Origin: Planktomarina sp.
GTDB lineage: Bacteria > Pseudomonadota > Alphaproteobacteria > Rhodobacterales > Rhodobacteraceae
Reading direction: 5' to 3'
NCBI GenBank assembly: GCA_020630595.1
Contig: JAHDBC010000005.1
Location: 1-64,000, forward strand
DNA: 64,000 bases
Positions within the stretch are counted from its first letter, which is position 1. Every line of letters starts with the position of its first letter. The notes under the pieces are model-generated. The model searched no databases. It was given only the letters and a program-made list of their open reading frames with translations, and was not told the DNA's origin. Position numbers and translations under genes: made by a program. Below, in pieces: positions 7,796-16,792 of this stretch.

Positions 7796-10234
7796 ATGGC
7801 CGAACTGCCAAGCCATGCCCGCGTCGTGATTGTCGGGGGCGGTGTGATGGGGGTGGGTCTGGCCTACCATCTGGCCCACGAAGGCTGGGGGGCAGATACG
7901 GTCTTGCTTGAAAAGGCCGAATTGACCAGCGGGTCAACGTGGCACGCGGCAGGCCAGATCACCCATTCCACCAGTTCATTTTCGCTGGGCAAGTGCGTGG
8001 ATTATAACATTAATCTTTACTCAGGCGCGCTGGAACGCGAAACAGGCCAGGCGGTCACCTGGCATGGGTGCGGGTCGTTCCGTTTGGCCTATACTGACGA
8101 TGAAATGGATTGGTTGCGGCATACTTTGTCTGTCGGGCGGTCATTGGGGTTCAACATTGAATTGGTGGGGCCGGACCGGATCGCGGAACTGCATCCGTTC
8201 TACAATCTTGATGGTGTTCAGGGGGCGCTTCACACCCCGGATGATGGGCATGTGGACCCCACCAATGTGACGATGGCCATGGCCGCCGGGGCGCGGCAAA
8301 AGGGGGCCACCATCGTGCGCCACTGCCGGGCGACGAACATCACACAGGCCCCGAACGGCGAATGGGTGGTGGAAACCGAAAAGGGCACAATCACCTGCGA
8401 ACATGTGGTCAATGCCGGTGGCACCTATGCGCGGCAAATGGGGGAATGGTCGGGGCTTCAACTGCCCATGACATCGATGACGCACCATTATTTTGTCACT
8501 GAACCTGTGCCTGAATTCAATGACTTACAGGCCGAACTTCCAGTGATCCGGGACGACAGGAAGGTGTCCGGTTATATTCGCATGGAACAAAAGCGCGGGT
8601 TGATCGGGATCTATGAAAAGGAAAACCCCAACAGCGTGTGGCATGACCATTGCCCGTGGGAATATGAAAACTGGCTGTTTGATGCGGATTATGACCGGAT
8701 CATGCCGTATCTGGAAGAATCGCTGAACCGCATGCCCATCTTTGCAGATTTGGGCATTCAGCGCGAAGTGCATGGCGCGATTTCCCATCCGCCCGATGGC
8801 AACCCGTTGATCGGACCTGCGCCCGGGGTGCGGAACTATTGGTGTTGCTGCGGCACGCAGATTGGCATTGGCTGGGGGCCGGGCCTGACGCGCGAACTGG
8901 CGCGGTGGATGGTGCATGGGTCAGCCGATATTTCGATGCGCGATTATGACCCCCGTCGGTTTGGCGATTACGCCACGAAAGACTGGCAGGTGATCAAGGC
9001 TGAAGAAGATTATTGCCTGCGTCACGAAATCCCGTTTCCGCATTTCAACCGGCTGGCCGGGCGGCCGATCAAACCGTCACCACTTTACAACAGGTTAAAG
9101 GCGAAAGGTGCTGTTTTCGAAGAAGTTTTTGGTCACGAACGGCCCCGTTGGTTCGCGCCAGATGGGGTGCCAGCGGTCGATCAATATTCGTTCCGCCGCA
9201 ACGCCGTGCACGACATCGTGGGCGCGGAATGCCGTGCGGTCCGCGATGCGGTTGGCATCATGGACATCAGCGCGTTTACCAAGGTCCGCGTGTCAGGCCC
9301 CGATGCTGAAACGTTGCTGGATGGTCTGGTTGCGAACCGATTGCCCCAAAAGGTTGGTGGCATTGCGCTGACCCATTTTCTGAACCGCAAAGGTCGGATT
9401 GAACTGGAAACAACCGTGGTAAAGCTGGCTGATGACAGTTTCTATCTGGTCTGTGCTGCATTCTTTGAAAACCGGTTGATGGATCATCTGGCCCAGCATC
9501 GCGGGGATGCGGACGTCCTTATCGAATGTTTGTCCACCGATTGGGCGGCAATCACATTGAACGGTCCCCGGGCGCGGGATGTTCTGGCGGCCTGTACGGA
9601 AACCGCATTGGACAATGCGCAGTGGCGCTGGCTGTCCGCGCAGCAGATCGACCTTGCAGGGCACACGGTCTGGGCGTTCCGAATGTCGTATGCCGGGGAA
9701 CTGGGCTGGGAATTCCACATGCCGCAGGGCAGCGCCCTGGCTGTTTACGATGCGCTTTGGGCTGCGGGTGAACCCCACGGGATCACCGATTATGGATCGT
9801 TCGCCATGAACAGCCTGCGCATGGAAAAGATGTTCAAAGGCGCGGGCGAGCTGACGAATGAAGTCACCCTTGCCGAAGCAGACGTGTTGCGGTTTGCCAA
9901 ACAGGACAAAGACTATCTGGGCAAGGATCTGTCGTGGAACACGGACGATATGAAATGGGTCTGTGCCTATCTGGAAATTGAACCGGATGGCGTCGAAGAC
10001 GGACATGGTGGCGAAGCAATCGTGGTGGACGGTCAAGTGGTTGGGTCCACGGCGTCGGTGGCGTTTGGTCACACGACGGGCAAAATTCTGGCGTTCGCCT
10101 ATGTCCAGCCGCACGTGAATGCGCCCGGAACCGAGGTTGAGGTGATCATCGCAGGGGCGCCCCGCAAGGGGCGGATTTTGGATGCGCCGATTTACGATCC
10201 GGCCTCAGACAGGCCGCGGGCCGATGCATCCTGA
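7796..10234 (+). CDS. Dimethylglycine dehydrogenase / sarcosine dehydrogenase-like flavoprotein
   Basis: 812 residues. The ATG at 7796 is chosen for its AAAAGGA Shine-Dalgarno, 8 bases upstream. Domains in order: FAD-binding oxidoreductase with 'VVIVGGGVMGVGLAYHL' (residues 10-26), the covalent-FAD motif 'GSTWHAAGQ' (near 50), an FAO_M linker (about 375-430), then a GcvT folate-binding aminomethyltransferase domain and GCV_T_C (about 430-800). Such proteins oxidatively demethylate N-methylated amino acids and pass the C1 unit to tetrahydrofolate. It leads the rightward operon and overlaps the DddQ-like gene by 11 bases. Family is firm; substrate (dimethylglycine or another N-methyl compound) is inferred. 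Confidence 0.9.
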   Translation: MAELPSHARVVIVGGGVMGVGLAYHLAHEGWGADTVLLEKAELTSGSTWHAAGQITHSTSSFSLGKCVDYNINLYSGALERETGQAVTWHGCGSFRLAYTDDEMDWLRHTLSVGRSLGFNIELVGPDRIAELHPFYNLDGVQGALHTPDDGHVDPTNVTMAMAAGARQKGATIVRHCRATNITQAPNGEWVVETEKGTITCEHVVNAGGTYARQMGEWSGLQLPMTSMTHHYFVTEPVPEFNDLQAELPVIRDDRKVSGYIRMEQKRGLIGIYEKENPNSVWHDHCPWEYENWLFDADYDRIMPYLEESLNRMPIFADLGIQREVHGAISHPPDGNPLIGPAPGVRNYWCCCGTQIGIGWGPGLTRELARWMVHGSADISMRDYDPRRFGDYATKDWQVIKAEEDYCLRHEIPFPHFNRLAGRPIKPSPLYNRLKAKGAVFEEVFGHERPRWFAPDGVPAVDQYSFRRNAVHDIVGAECRAVRDAVGIMDISAFTKVRVSGPDAETLLDGLVANRLPQKVGGIALTHFLNRKGRIELETTVVKLADDSFYLVCAAFFENRLMDHLAQHRGDADVLIECLSTDWAAITLNGPRARDVLAACTETALDNAQWRWLSAQQIDLAGHTVWAFRMSYAGELGWEFHMPQGSALAVYDALWAAGEPHGITDYGSFAMNSLRMEKMFKGAGELTNEVTLAEADVLRFAKQDKDYLGKDLSWNTDDMKWVCAYLEIEPDGVEDGHGGEAIVVDGQVVGSTASVAFGHTTGKILAFAYVQPHVNAPGTEVEVIIAGAPRKGRILDAPIYDPASDRPRADAS

Positions 10235-10835
10235 TTTGACCCATTTGATGGCCGCCGCCACGGCACTGCATGCCGGTCATGCCGATTTGCGGGACTTTGT
10301 CGCCATGGGCAATGATCTGGTGGATGGCGACTATCAACGCCAAGACCATCCGGCACAGGCCGTAATGTGCGCACAACACTGGCCGGATGCGCGGCCCGGT
10401 GATCCGCTGGAATTGGCAACGGCGCTGCGCGATGCCTTTGTCGCGGCGGCACCGCTGGCCCAATGGCGCTATACCTATGAAGGGTCCAAAATTGATCCCG
10501 ATTTCATCGAACGGTTCGGCTGTTATTGCATGATCGGCAGCGGTGGATTCTGGTCCAGCGCGCAATTGTCAGGCTATGTGGTCTACATGCCGCCCGGCCT
10601 GCATTATCCGTGGCACCAGCACCCGGCAGAAGAAATGTACGTGATGCTGGCAGGGTCGGCGGAATTTCATCTGCAAGGACAGCCCCCCCAAACCCTTACG
10701 GCGGGGCAGGCCGTGTTTCACCCCAGCGGGGTGCCCCATGCGACCACCACCCACGATGACCCGATGATGGCCTATGTGACTTGGCGCAATCATCTGGATA
10801 TCGTGCCTGAATGGACAGATCCGGGGCTGCGCTGA
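10224..10835 (+). CDS. dddQ: DddQ-like cupin, probable DMSP lyase family
   Basis: 203 residues, the usual DddQ length. The C-terminal cupin has 'HYPWHQHPAEEMY' (about residues 127-139), reproducing the spacing I recall for DddQ: a Tyr three residues before the first His, His-x-His, Glu four residues on, and the proposed base Tyr two after that. A further His in 'GVPHATT' (~172) supplies the last metal ligand. DddQ cleaves dimethylsulfoniopropionate to DMS and acrylate. The start at 10224 overlaps the DMGDH-like gene. Not every DMSP-lyase-like cupin has high DMSP lyase activity, so another onium beta-elimination is possible. Confidence 0.72.
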   Translation: MHPDLTHLMAAATALHAGHADLRDFVAMGNDLVDGDYQRQDHPAQAVMCAQHWPDARPGDPLELATALRDAFVAAAPLAQWRYTYEGSKIDPDFIERFGCYCMIGSGGFWSSAQLSGYVVYMPPGLHYPWHQHPAEEMYVMLAGSAEFHLQGQPPQTLTAGQAVFHPSGVPHATTTHDDPMMAYVTWRNHLDIVPEWTDPGLR

Positions 10836-10848
10836 TGGGGGGTATGGC

Positions 10849-11955
10849 ATGAAAATCACCCGCATCCGCGTGTTTCAAACCGGCTTGCCATATGTTGATG
10901 GCTTTTATGCTTGGGGTGCGGGCAACCGAATTGACGTTGCACAGGCATCGGTTGTGGTGATCGACACAGATGCAGGCCTGCAAGGCTGCGGGGAATTCAC
11001 CCCGTGCGGCGAAAACTATATGGTTGCCCACTCCGAAGGGGTGCCTGCCTTGGCGCGTTTGGTCGCGCCGCATCTGCTGGGCCAAGATCCGCGGCAGGTG
11101 GGTTTGATTGAACGCATTATGGATGGGGTGGTTCAGGGTCATGGCTATGCCAAGGCGCCGTTTGATGCAGCCTGTTGGGATATTCTGGGCCACGCGGCTG
11201 ACCAACCTGTTTGGATGCTGTTGGGGGGCAAGCTGTGTGATGGCGCACCCATGTACCGTGTCGCGCCACAGCGGCCCGTCGATGAAACGGTCGCAGAACT
11301 GCAGCGTCACCGCGCCAGCGGATACGGGCAGTTCCAGATCAAGGTGGGCGCGGATTGGGCCGAAGATATCGACCGCATTCGCGCCACCGTGCCGCTTTTG
11401 AAGCCGGGCGAAAAGGCGATGGCGGACGCCAATCAGGGCTGGCGGGTCGACAATGCGATCCGCGTCGCCCGGGCAACAGCCGATCTGGACTATATCCTGG
11501 AACAACCCTGTCAGACGTACGAAGAATGCCAACAGGTCCGGCGGGTCGCGCAACACCCGATGAAACTGGATGAATGCGTCACAGGCATCCAAATGGCGCA
11601 ACGCATTGTTGCCGACCGGGGTGCCGAAATCTGTTGTCTGAAAATTTCGAATCTGGGCGGATTGTCAAAGGCGCGTCGGGTGCGTGATTACCTGATCGAC
11701 AACCGCATCCCCGTGGTCGCCGAAGACACGTGGGGTGGGGAAATCACATCGGCCATAGTTGCACATTTTGCAACTTCGACGCCAAAAGATTACCTTCAGA
11801 ACAGCACAGACTTGATGAATTACAACACCCGGTCCACTGGGGTGGGTGGCCCATTGGTGCGGGATGGCAAGCTGTATGCCACCGATACGCCCGGCTTGGG
11901 CGTTGTGCCTGATTTCGAAAGCCTTGGCCCCCCGATTGCGGAGTATGCCCTATGA
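10849..11955 (+). CDS. Enolase-superfamily (mandelate racemase/MLE group) enzyme 1
   Basis: 368 residues with an N-terminal capping domain and a C-terminal barrel. Likely catalytic and metal-binding stretches are 'FQIKVGAD' (~K165), 'ADANQGW' (~D193), 'KLDECVTG' and 'CLKISNLGG'. The first lysine site reads QxK rather than KxK, as I recall for the hydroxyproline-betaine 2-epimerase group (HpbD). Enzymes of this group abstract the alpha-proton of a carboxylate for racemisation, epimerisation or dehydration. It follows the DddQ-like gene by 13 bases and overlaps the next enolase gene as ATGA. Betaine epimerase activity is a hypothesis. Confidence 0.85.
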   Translation: MKITRIRVFQTGLPYVDGFYAWGAGNRIDVAQASVVVIDTDAGLQGCGEFTPCGENYMVAHSEGVPALARLVAPHLLGQDPRQVGLIERIMDGVVQGHGYAKAPFDAACWDILGHAADQPVWMLLGGKLCDGAPMYRVAPQRPVDETVAELQRHRASGYGQFQIKVGADWAEDIDRIRATVPLLKPGEKAMADANQGWRVDNAIRVARATADLDYILEQPCQTYEECQQVRRVAQHPMKLDECVTGIQMAQRIVADRGAEICCLKISNLGGLSKARRVRDYLIDNRIPVVAEDTWGGEITSAIVAHFATSTPKDYLQNSTDLMNYNTRSTGVGGPLVRDGKLYATDTPGLGVVPDFESLGPPIAEYAL

Positions 11956-13058
11956 AGATCACACGCATCACGGTTTATCACGTCGATCTGCCGCTCGAAC
12001 ATCCTTATTGGCTGTCCGGTGGGCGGCTGAAATTCGAATGTCTGGACGCCACGCTGGTCAAGCTGGAAACGGATGCCGGCTTGACCGGCTGGGGCGAAGG
12101 CACACCATGGGGGCACACTTATGTGCCCGCCCATGGCCCCGGCATTCGCGCCGGGATTGAAACCATGGCGCCGTTCGTTCTGGGCCTTGATCCGCGACGG
12201 GTTCTGGATGTGGAACGGGCGATGGATCTGGCCTTGCCCGGTCATTTGTACGCCAAAAGCCCCATCGATATGGCCTGTTGGGATATTGCCGGGCAGGCCG
12301 CAGGGGTGCCGATTGCCGATTTGATGGGGGGCGGGTCACGTACGCCGCGCGCCATTGCGTCATCGGTTGGGGCAAAGACGATCGATGACACCCGCGCCGT
12401 GATGGACCGGTACCGCCAGCGCGGGTATGTCGCCCATTCGGTGAAAATCGGTGGGGACGTGGCCCGTGATATTGCCCGCATTCGCGATGTGGAAAGCATC
12501 CGCAAACCGGGTGAGATTGTCTTGTACGACGTGAACCGGGGCTGGACCCGGCAACAGGCGCTGCGGGTGATGCGTGCGACCGAAGATCTGCACGTGATGT
12601 TCGAACAACCCTGTGAAACGCTGGATGATATTGCCGCAATTCGGCCTTTGCATGCGGCCCCGGTCAGTGTCGATGAAACGCTTGTCACGTTGCAAGACGC
12701 CGCACGGATCGCCCGCGATGGTCTGGCAGAGGTATTCGGGATCAAGCTGAACCGCGTCGGCGGTTTGACCAAAGCCGCCCGCATGCGCGACATCGCACTG
12801 GCCCATGGGATTGATATGTTCGTGATGGCCACGGGCGGGTCCGTTTTGGCCGATACCGAAGCGCTGCATTTGGCGGCCACAATCCCCGATGCCAACTGCC
12901 ATGCCGTCTGGGCCTGCCAGGATATGCTGACTGTCGATATTGCGGGGGGGCGGGGCCCGCGCAACATCGATGGGCATCTGCATCTTCCCGAAGCCCCGGG
13001 TCTGGGCGTCGCCCCAGACGAAGGCGCGTTGGGTGATCCAGTCGCGGTCTACGTATGA
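11952..13058 (+). CDS. Enolase-superfamily (mandelate racemase/MLE group) enzyme 2
   Basis: 368 residues, the same length as enzyme 1 and clearly paralogous ('MKITRI' start, 'SPIDMACWDIAGQAAGVPIADLMGG'). Active-site segments are 'HSVKIGGD', 'YDVNRGW', 'SVDETLVT' and 'FGIKLNRVGG'. The end of the barrel differs from its neighbours ('MFVMATGGSVLAD' where enzymes 1 and 3 have 'VEDTWG'), so its substrate or stereochemistry probably differs. It is translationally coupled to enzyme 1 by ATGA and followed by the aminotransferase after about 40 bases. The specific reaction is unknown. Confidence 0.85.
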   Translation: MKITRITVYHVDLPLEHPYWLSGGRLKFECLDATLVKLETDAGLTGWGEGTPWGHTYVPAHGPGIRAGIETMAPFVLGLDPRRVLDVERAMDLALPGHLYAKSPIDMACWDIAGQAAGVPIADLMGGGSRTPRAIASSVGAKTIDDTRAVMDRYRQRGYVAHSVKIGGDVARDIARIRDVESIRKPGEIVLYDVNRGWTRQQALRVMRATEDLHVMFEQPCETLDDIAAIRPLHAAPVSVDETLVTLQDAARIARDGLAEVFGIKLNRVGGLTKAARMRDIALAHGIDMFVMATGGSVLADTEALHLAATIPDANCHAVWACQDMLTVDIAGGRGPRNIDGHLHLPEAPGLGVAPDEGALGDPVAVYV

Positions 13059-13101
13059 CCACCCGCCCCACATTCATATGCCGGAACAAAGGGCCAGCCT
13101 G

Positions 13102-14457
13102 ATGGAATTTTCAAACGAATACCCAACCCACGACCCGGAATGGGTGCAGGACATGCACGCCAATCATTACCTGCAAAGCTGGTCGAAACAGGGGTCGCGT
13201 CCGCGTGTGATCACGGGGGGGCAGGGATCATGGTTTTGGGACAGTGATGGCAAACGGTATCTGGATTTCCAGTCGCAGCTGGTGAACCTGAACCTGGGTC
13301 ACCAACACCCCAAGATCGTTCAGGCGATCAAGGATCAGGCGGACAAGCTGTGCTATATCGGCCCCGCGATGGGATCAGATGTGCGGTCTGAACTGGCCGC
13401 GTTGATGACGCAGATCACGCCGCCGAATATCACATCCACATTCTTTACAACCGGTGGGTCAGCGGCCAATGAAACCGCGATCCGGCTGGCGCGGCATTAC
13501 ACCGGGCGGCACAAGATCATTGCCCGCTATCGCAGTTACCATGGGGCCACAGGGGGCGCGCTGTCCCTGACGGGGGACCCACGCCACCACCTGACACGGG
13601 GCGATATGCCGGGCGTCGTGCGCATGCAGGATCCATACTGTTATCGGTGCCCCATGGGCCACAGCGCCCCGGCCCATTGCCCCGTGTCGCAGGGGGGGCC
13701 GCATCTGGAACAGATTTTGCAGTTCGAAAACCCACAAACCGTGGCGGCGGTGATCATCGAACCCATTGTGGGCACCAACGGCATTCTGGTGCCGCCGGAT
13801 GGATACCTGCAATCCATCCGCGACACCTGCACCAAACACGGCATCCTTTTGATTGCGGATGAAGTGATGGCAGGCTTTGGGCGCACGGGGAAATGGTTTG
13901 GGATGGATCATTGGGGGGTGGAACCCGACATGATCGCATCGGCCAAAGGCATCAATTCCGGCTATGTGCCGCTGGGCACTTTGTCTGTGTCCAAACAGCT
14001 GGCCGATTGGTTGCAGGAGTATCCTTTCCCGGGTGGGCTGACCTATGCCGGGCATCCCTTGGCCTGTGCGTCAGGCGTGGCTGCGATCCGTGCGATGATG
14101 GAAGAAGGCACATTGGACCATGCCACCAAGATGGGTGAAAAAATGCGCGCTGAACTGGCGCGTATGGCAGACCGCCACCCCTGTATCGGCGATATTCGCG
14201 GCAAGGGCATGTTCAACGGCATCGAACTGGTCAAAGACCGCGATACCCGTGAACCGCTGGTGCCCTTTGCGGCCAAGGGTGCGGATGCGAAACCCATGAC
14301 AGACATGATGGGTTTTGCGATGGATCAGGGGCTGTACCTGTCGTTCTTTTCCAATGTGATCCGCCTGACGCCGCCACTGAACATCAGCGAAGACGATATG
14401 ATGACGGGTCTGGAAATACTCGACCGGACTTTAGACATTGCGGACAAAGCACGATGA
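13102..14457 (+). CDS. Class III PLP-dependent aminotransferase
   Basis: 451 residues. The start at 13102 is chosen because AAAGGG lies 8 bases upstream; a longer form from the ATG at 13078 is possible. PLP-site features are visible: 'TTGGSAANETAIRLAR' (phosphate-binding), 'LLIADEVMAGFGRTG' (Asp), and the Schiff-base lysine in 'IASAKGINSGYVPLG'. The internal 'YCYRCPMGHSAPAHCPV' is common in omega-amino-acid aminotransferases. It probably moves the amino group from an amino acid or amine to a 2-oxo acid after demethylation upstream in the pathway. Its stop overlaps the third enolase start as ATGA. Confidence 0.9.
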   Translation: MEFSNEYPTHDPEWVQDMHANHYLQSWSKQGSRPRVITGGQGSWFWDSDGKRYLDFQSQLVNLNLGHQHPKIVQAIKDQADKLCYIGPAMGSDVRSELAALMTQITPPNITSTFFTTGGSAANETAIRLARHYTGRHKIIARYRSYHGATGGALSLTGDPRHHLTRGDMPGVVRMQDPYCYRCPMGHSAPAHCPVSQGGPHLEQILQFENPQTVAAVIIEPIVGTNGILVPPDGYLQSIRDTCTKHGILLIADEVMAGFGRTGKWFGMDHWGVEPDMIASAKGINSGYVPLGTLSVSKQLADWLQEYPFPGGLTYAGHPLACASGVAAIRAMMEEGTLDHATKMGEKMRAELARMADRHPCIGDIRGKGMFNGIELVKDRDTREPLVPFAAKGADAKPMTDMMGFAMDQGLYLSFFSNVIRLTPPLNISEDDMMTGLEILDRTLDIADKAR

Positions 14458-15557
14458 AGATCACCGGCATCACACTTTGGGAAATCCCGCTGACCAGCCA
14501 CGCGACCTATTACATGGCGGCGGGAAAAACCTGTGACACCGTGCTGACGGTCGTGTGCCGGCTGACAACTGACACAGGGCTGCAAGGCTGGGGAGAGGTG
14601 TGCCCAATCCCGCATTACCTGCCTGCCTTTGCCAAAGGTGTGGCCCCTGCGGTTCAGGAAATGGCGCCCCTGTTGCTGGGGGCCAACCCCGTGGGGCCAG
14701 AGGCGTTGATGGATCGGCTGAACGATTGGCTGATCGGGCATGACTATGCCAAATCCATGATCGACACGGCCCTGTGGGATCTGACGGCGCAGGCGGCGGG
14801 GCTGCCGCTTTATGCGCTGTTGGGCGGGCGGGCCGTGAAAGATATGCCGCTGTATCATTCGATCACCTGCGTGGAGCCCGACGAAATGGTGCGCATGGCG
14901 CGGGATGCGTTTGATCAGGGCATGCGGCAGTTTCAGTGCAAACTGGGCGCTGACGATGATTGGCAAGCAGATGTCGAACGCCTGACCAAAGTGCGCGATG
15001 CGGTGGGGCCGGGGCCATTGGTCTATGGCGATTGGAATTGCGGCGCAGACAAGCTGACGGCGACCCGTGTGGGCCGCGCGGTGGCACATCTGGATGTGAT
15101 GCTGGAACAACCTTGCCGCACCATCGAAGACTGCGCCCATGTTCGCCAGGCCACGGGGTTGGCGATGAAACAGGATGAAACGGCGCATGACACGGCGTCG
15201 CTGCTGAAAGCGTGGCAGATGGGCTGCATGGATGCCATGGCGCTGAAGCTTTCGAAATTCGGGGGCCTGTCCAAGGCGCGACAGGCACGGGATTTGTGCC
15301 TGCATCTGGGAACGAAACTGTGCGTTGAAGATACATGGGGGTCCGACATCACGACCTGTGCGGTGCTGCATCTGGCCGCCAGCACGCCCGCCCGGGCGGT
15401 GATGAACACCTGTGATTTGTCTGGCTATGTGGGTCCGCGCCTTGACGTCGGGGCACCTGTGCGGTCAAACGGGCGCATCGCGCCGCCGGATGGTGTGGGG
15501 CTGGGCGTTTCGCCTGATTTGGATGTGTTGGGGACCCCGGTTTTGGAGCTGGCATAG
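14454..15557 (+). CDS. Enolase-superfamily (mandelate racemase/MLE group) enzyme 3
   Basis: 367 residues, third paralogue in the operon. Active-site segments are 'FQCKLGADDDW', 'YGDWNCGAD', 'KQDETAHD' and 'ALKLSKFGG', with 'VEDTWGSDITT' near the end, closer to enzyme 1 than to enzyme 2. The cysteine after the metal-ligand Asp-x-Asn ('DWNCGAD') replaces the usual Arg or Gln at that position. It sits between the aminotransferase gene (ATGA overlap) and the glycerate kinase gene, so all these steps are probably co-expressed. Confidence 0.85.
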   Translation: MKITGITLWEIPLTSHATYYMAAGKTCDTVLTVVCRLTTDTGLQGWGEVCPIPHYLPAFAKGVAPAVQEMAPLLLGANPVGPEALMDRLNDWLIGHDYAKSMIDTALWDLTAQAAGLPLYALLGGRAVKDMPLYHSITCVEPDEMVRMARDAFDQGMRQFQCKLGADDDWQADVERLTKVRDAVGPGPLVYGDWNCGADKLTATRVGRAVAHLDVMLEQPCRTIEDCAHVRQATGLAMKQDETAHDTASLLKAWQMGCMDAMALKLSKFGGLSKARQARDLCLHLGTKLCVEDTWGSDITTCAVLHLAASTPARAVMNTCDLSGYVGPRLDVGAPVRSNGRIAPPDGVGLGVSPDLDVLGTPVLELA

Positions 15558-15575
15558 CCCCAGAAAGGGGCAGTG

Positions 15576-16781
15576 ATGGATCATCCGTTTTACGCAGATG
15601 CATTAAAGGCATTTCAGGCGGGGGTCGCGGCGGCGGATCCGTATAAGGCTGTGGCAGACCACATGCCGATGTTTGAACAACCGCCCCTTGTGATCGCTGT
15701 GGGCAAGGCCGCCATTCGCATGGCCCATGCGGCCCGCGATGCGCTGGGTGGTTTTGCGGATGCGATCATCGTCACGAACCCGGAAAATGCGACCGATGTG
15801 GCGGGGGCCACGGTCTTTGCGGCCGCCCATCCCGTGCCGGATTCCATTGGCATGGCCGCCGGTCAGGCCGTGATCGATGCGTTGCAAACGGCATCCCCCG
15901 GGCGGCCTGTCTTGTGTTTGATTTCGGGCGGGGGATCTGCGCTGTTGCCCGCACCGGTTGCGCCACTGACCTTGGCCGACAAGGCCGCAGTGAACGAAGC
16001 GTTGCTGGCCAGTGGTGCAGATATCGTGACCATGAACATGGTGCGCCAGCAATTGTCTGATCTGAAAGGCGGCGGGCTTTTGCGCCATGCCCAAGGGCCA
16101 GTGACGGCGCTGATCTTAAGCGATGTGATTGGCGATGACCTGCGGGCGATCGCCTCTGGCCCGACAGTGGGCCCGATTGGGTCGCGGTCTTCTGCCCGCG
16201 AAGCTTTGCGCGCCATGGGTGTTTGGGATGGGCTGCCTGCGTCGGTGATCGGCGTGCTGAGCCAGCCTGATCTGGACACGGAATGGCCAGATGCAACCAA
16301 TGTGCTGGTGGGATCGAATGCGATCAGCGTGGCCGCCATGGCGCGGGCCTTGCCCGACGCCACGCGCCACCACGCGCCCCTAGAGGGCAACGTGACAGAG
16401 GCCGCACCGTGGGTCGCGGCTTTGCCCAGCGGCACCCATGTGTTTGGCGGCGAAACCACCGTAACACTGACAGGCACGGGCAAAGGCGGGCGCAATCAGG
16501 ATCTTGCCCTGCGCGTCGCGCTGTTGGCCGAAGCGCAGGATTGGCAGGGCCCATGGCTGTATCTGCAAGGCGGCACGGATGGGCGCGACGGCCCCACGGA
16601 TGCAGCCGGCGGGGTTGTCCACGGTGGCACCTTGGCCGCGATCCGGGCGGCTGGGGTGGATCCCTTGGCGGCCCTGAACAACAATGATGCCTATACCGCA
16701 CTCAAAGCGGGGGATGCCTTGTTGATGACAGGGGGCACGGGCACAAATGTGGCCGACATCGGGGTTTTGATCCGGGGCTAA
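15576..16781 (+). CDS. Glycerate 2-kinase, MOFRL (TtuD/GckA) type
   Basis: 401 residues with the two-domain GCK-II layout: an N-terminal Rossmann-like half with 'ICLISGGGSALLPAP'-type sequence ('LCLISGGGSALLP') and a C-terminal MOFRL domain ending 'GGTDGRDGPTDAAGGVV' and 'LLMTGGTGTNVADIGVLI'. The enzyme phosphorylates D-glycerate to 2-phosphoglycerate with ATP; older annotations call it hydroxypyruvate reductase. ATG 15576 is preferred to the GTG 3 bases before it. As the last gene of the rightward operon it implies that the pathway delivers glycerate or a similar C3 hydroxy acid to central metabolism. Confidence 0.9.
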   Translation: MDHPFYADALKAFQAGVAAADPYKAVADHMPMFEQPPLVIAVGKAAIRMAHAARDALGGFADAIIVTNPENATDVAGATVFAAAHPVPDSIGMAAGQAVIDALQTASPGRPVLCLISGGGSALLPAPVAPLTLADKAAVNEALLASGADIVTMNMVRQQLSDLKGGGLLRHAQGPVTALILSDVIGDDLRAIASGPTVGPIGSRSSAREALRAMGVWDGLPASVIGVLSQPDLDTEWPDATNVLVGSNAISVAAMARALPDATRHHAPLEGNVTEAAPWVAALPSGTHVFGGETTVTLTGTGKGGRNQDLALRVALLAEAQDWQGPWLYLQGGTDGRDGPTDAAGGVVHGGTLAAIRAAGVDPLAALNNNDAYTALKAGDALLMTGGTGTNVADIGVLIRG

Positions 16782-16792
16782 CGCGCGCGGGG

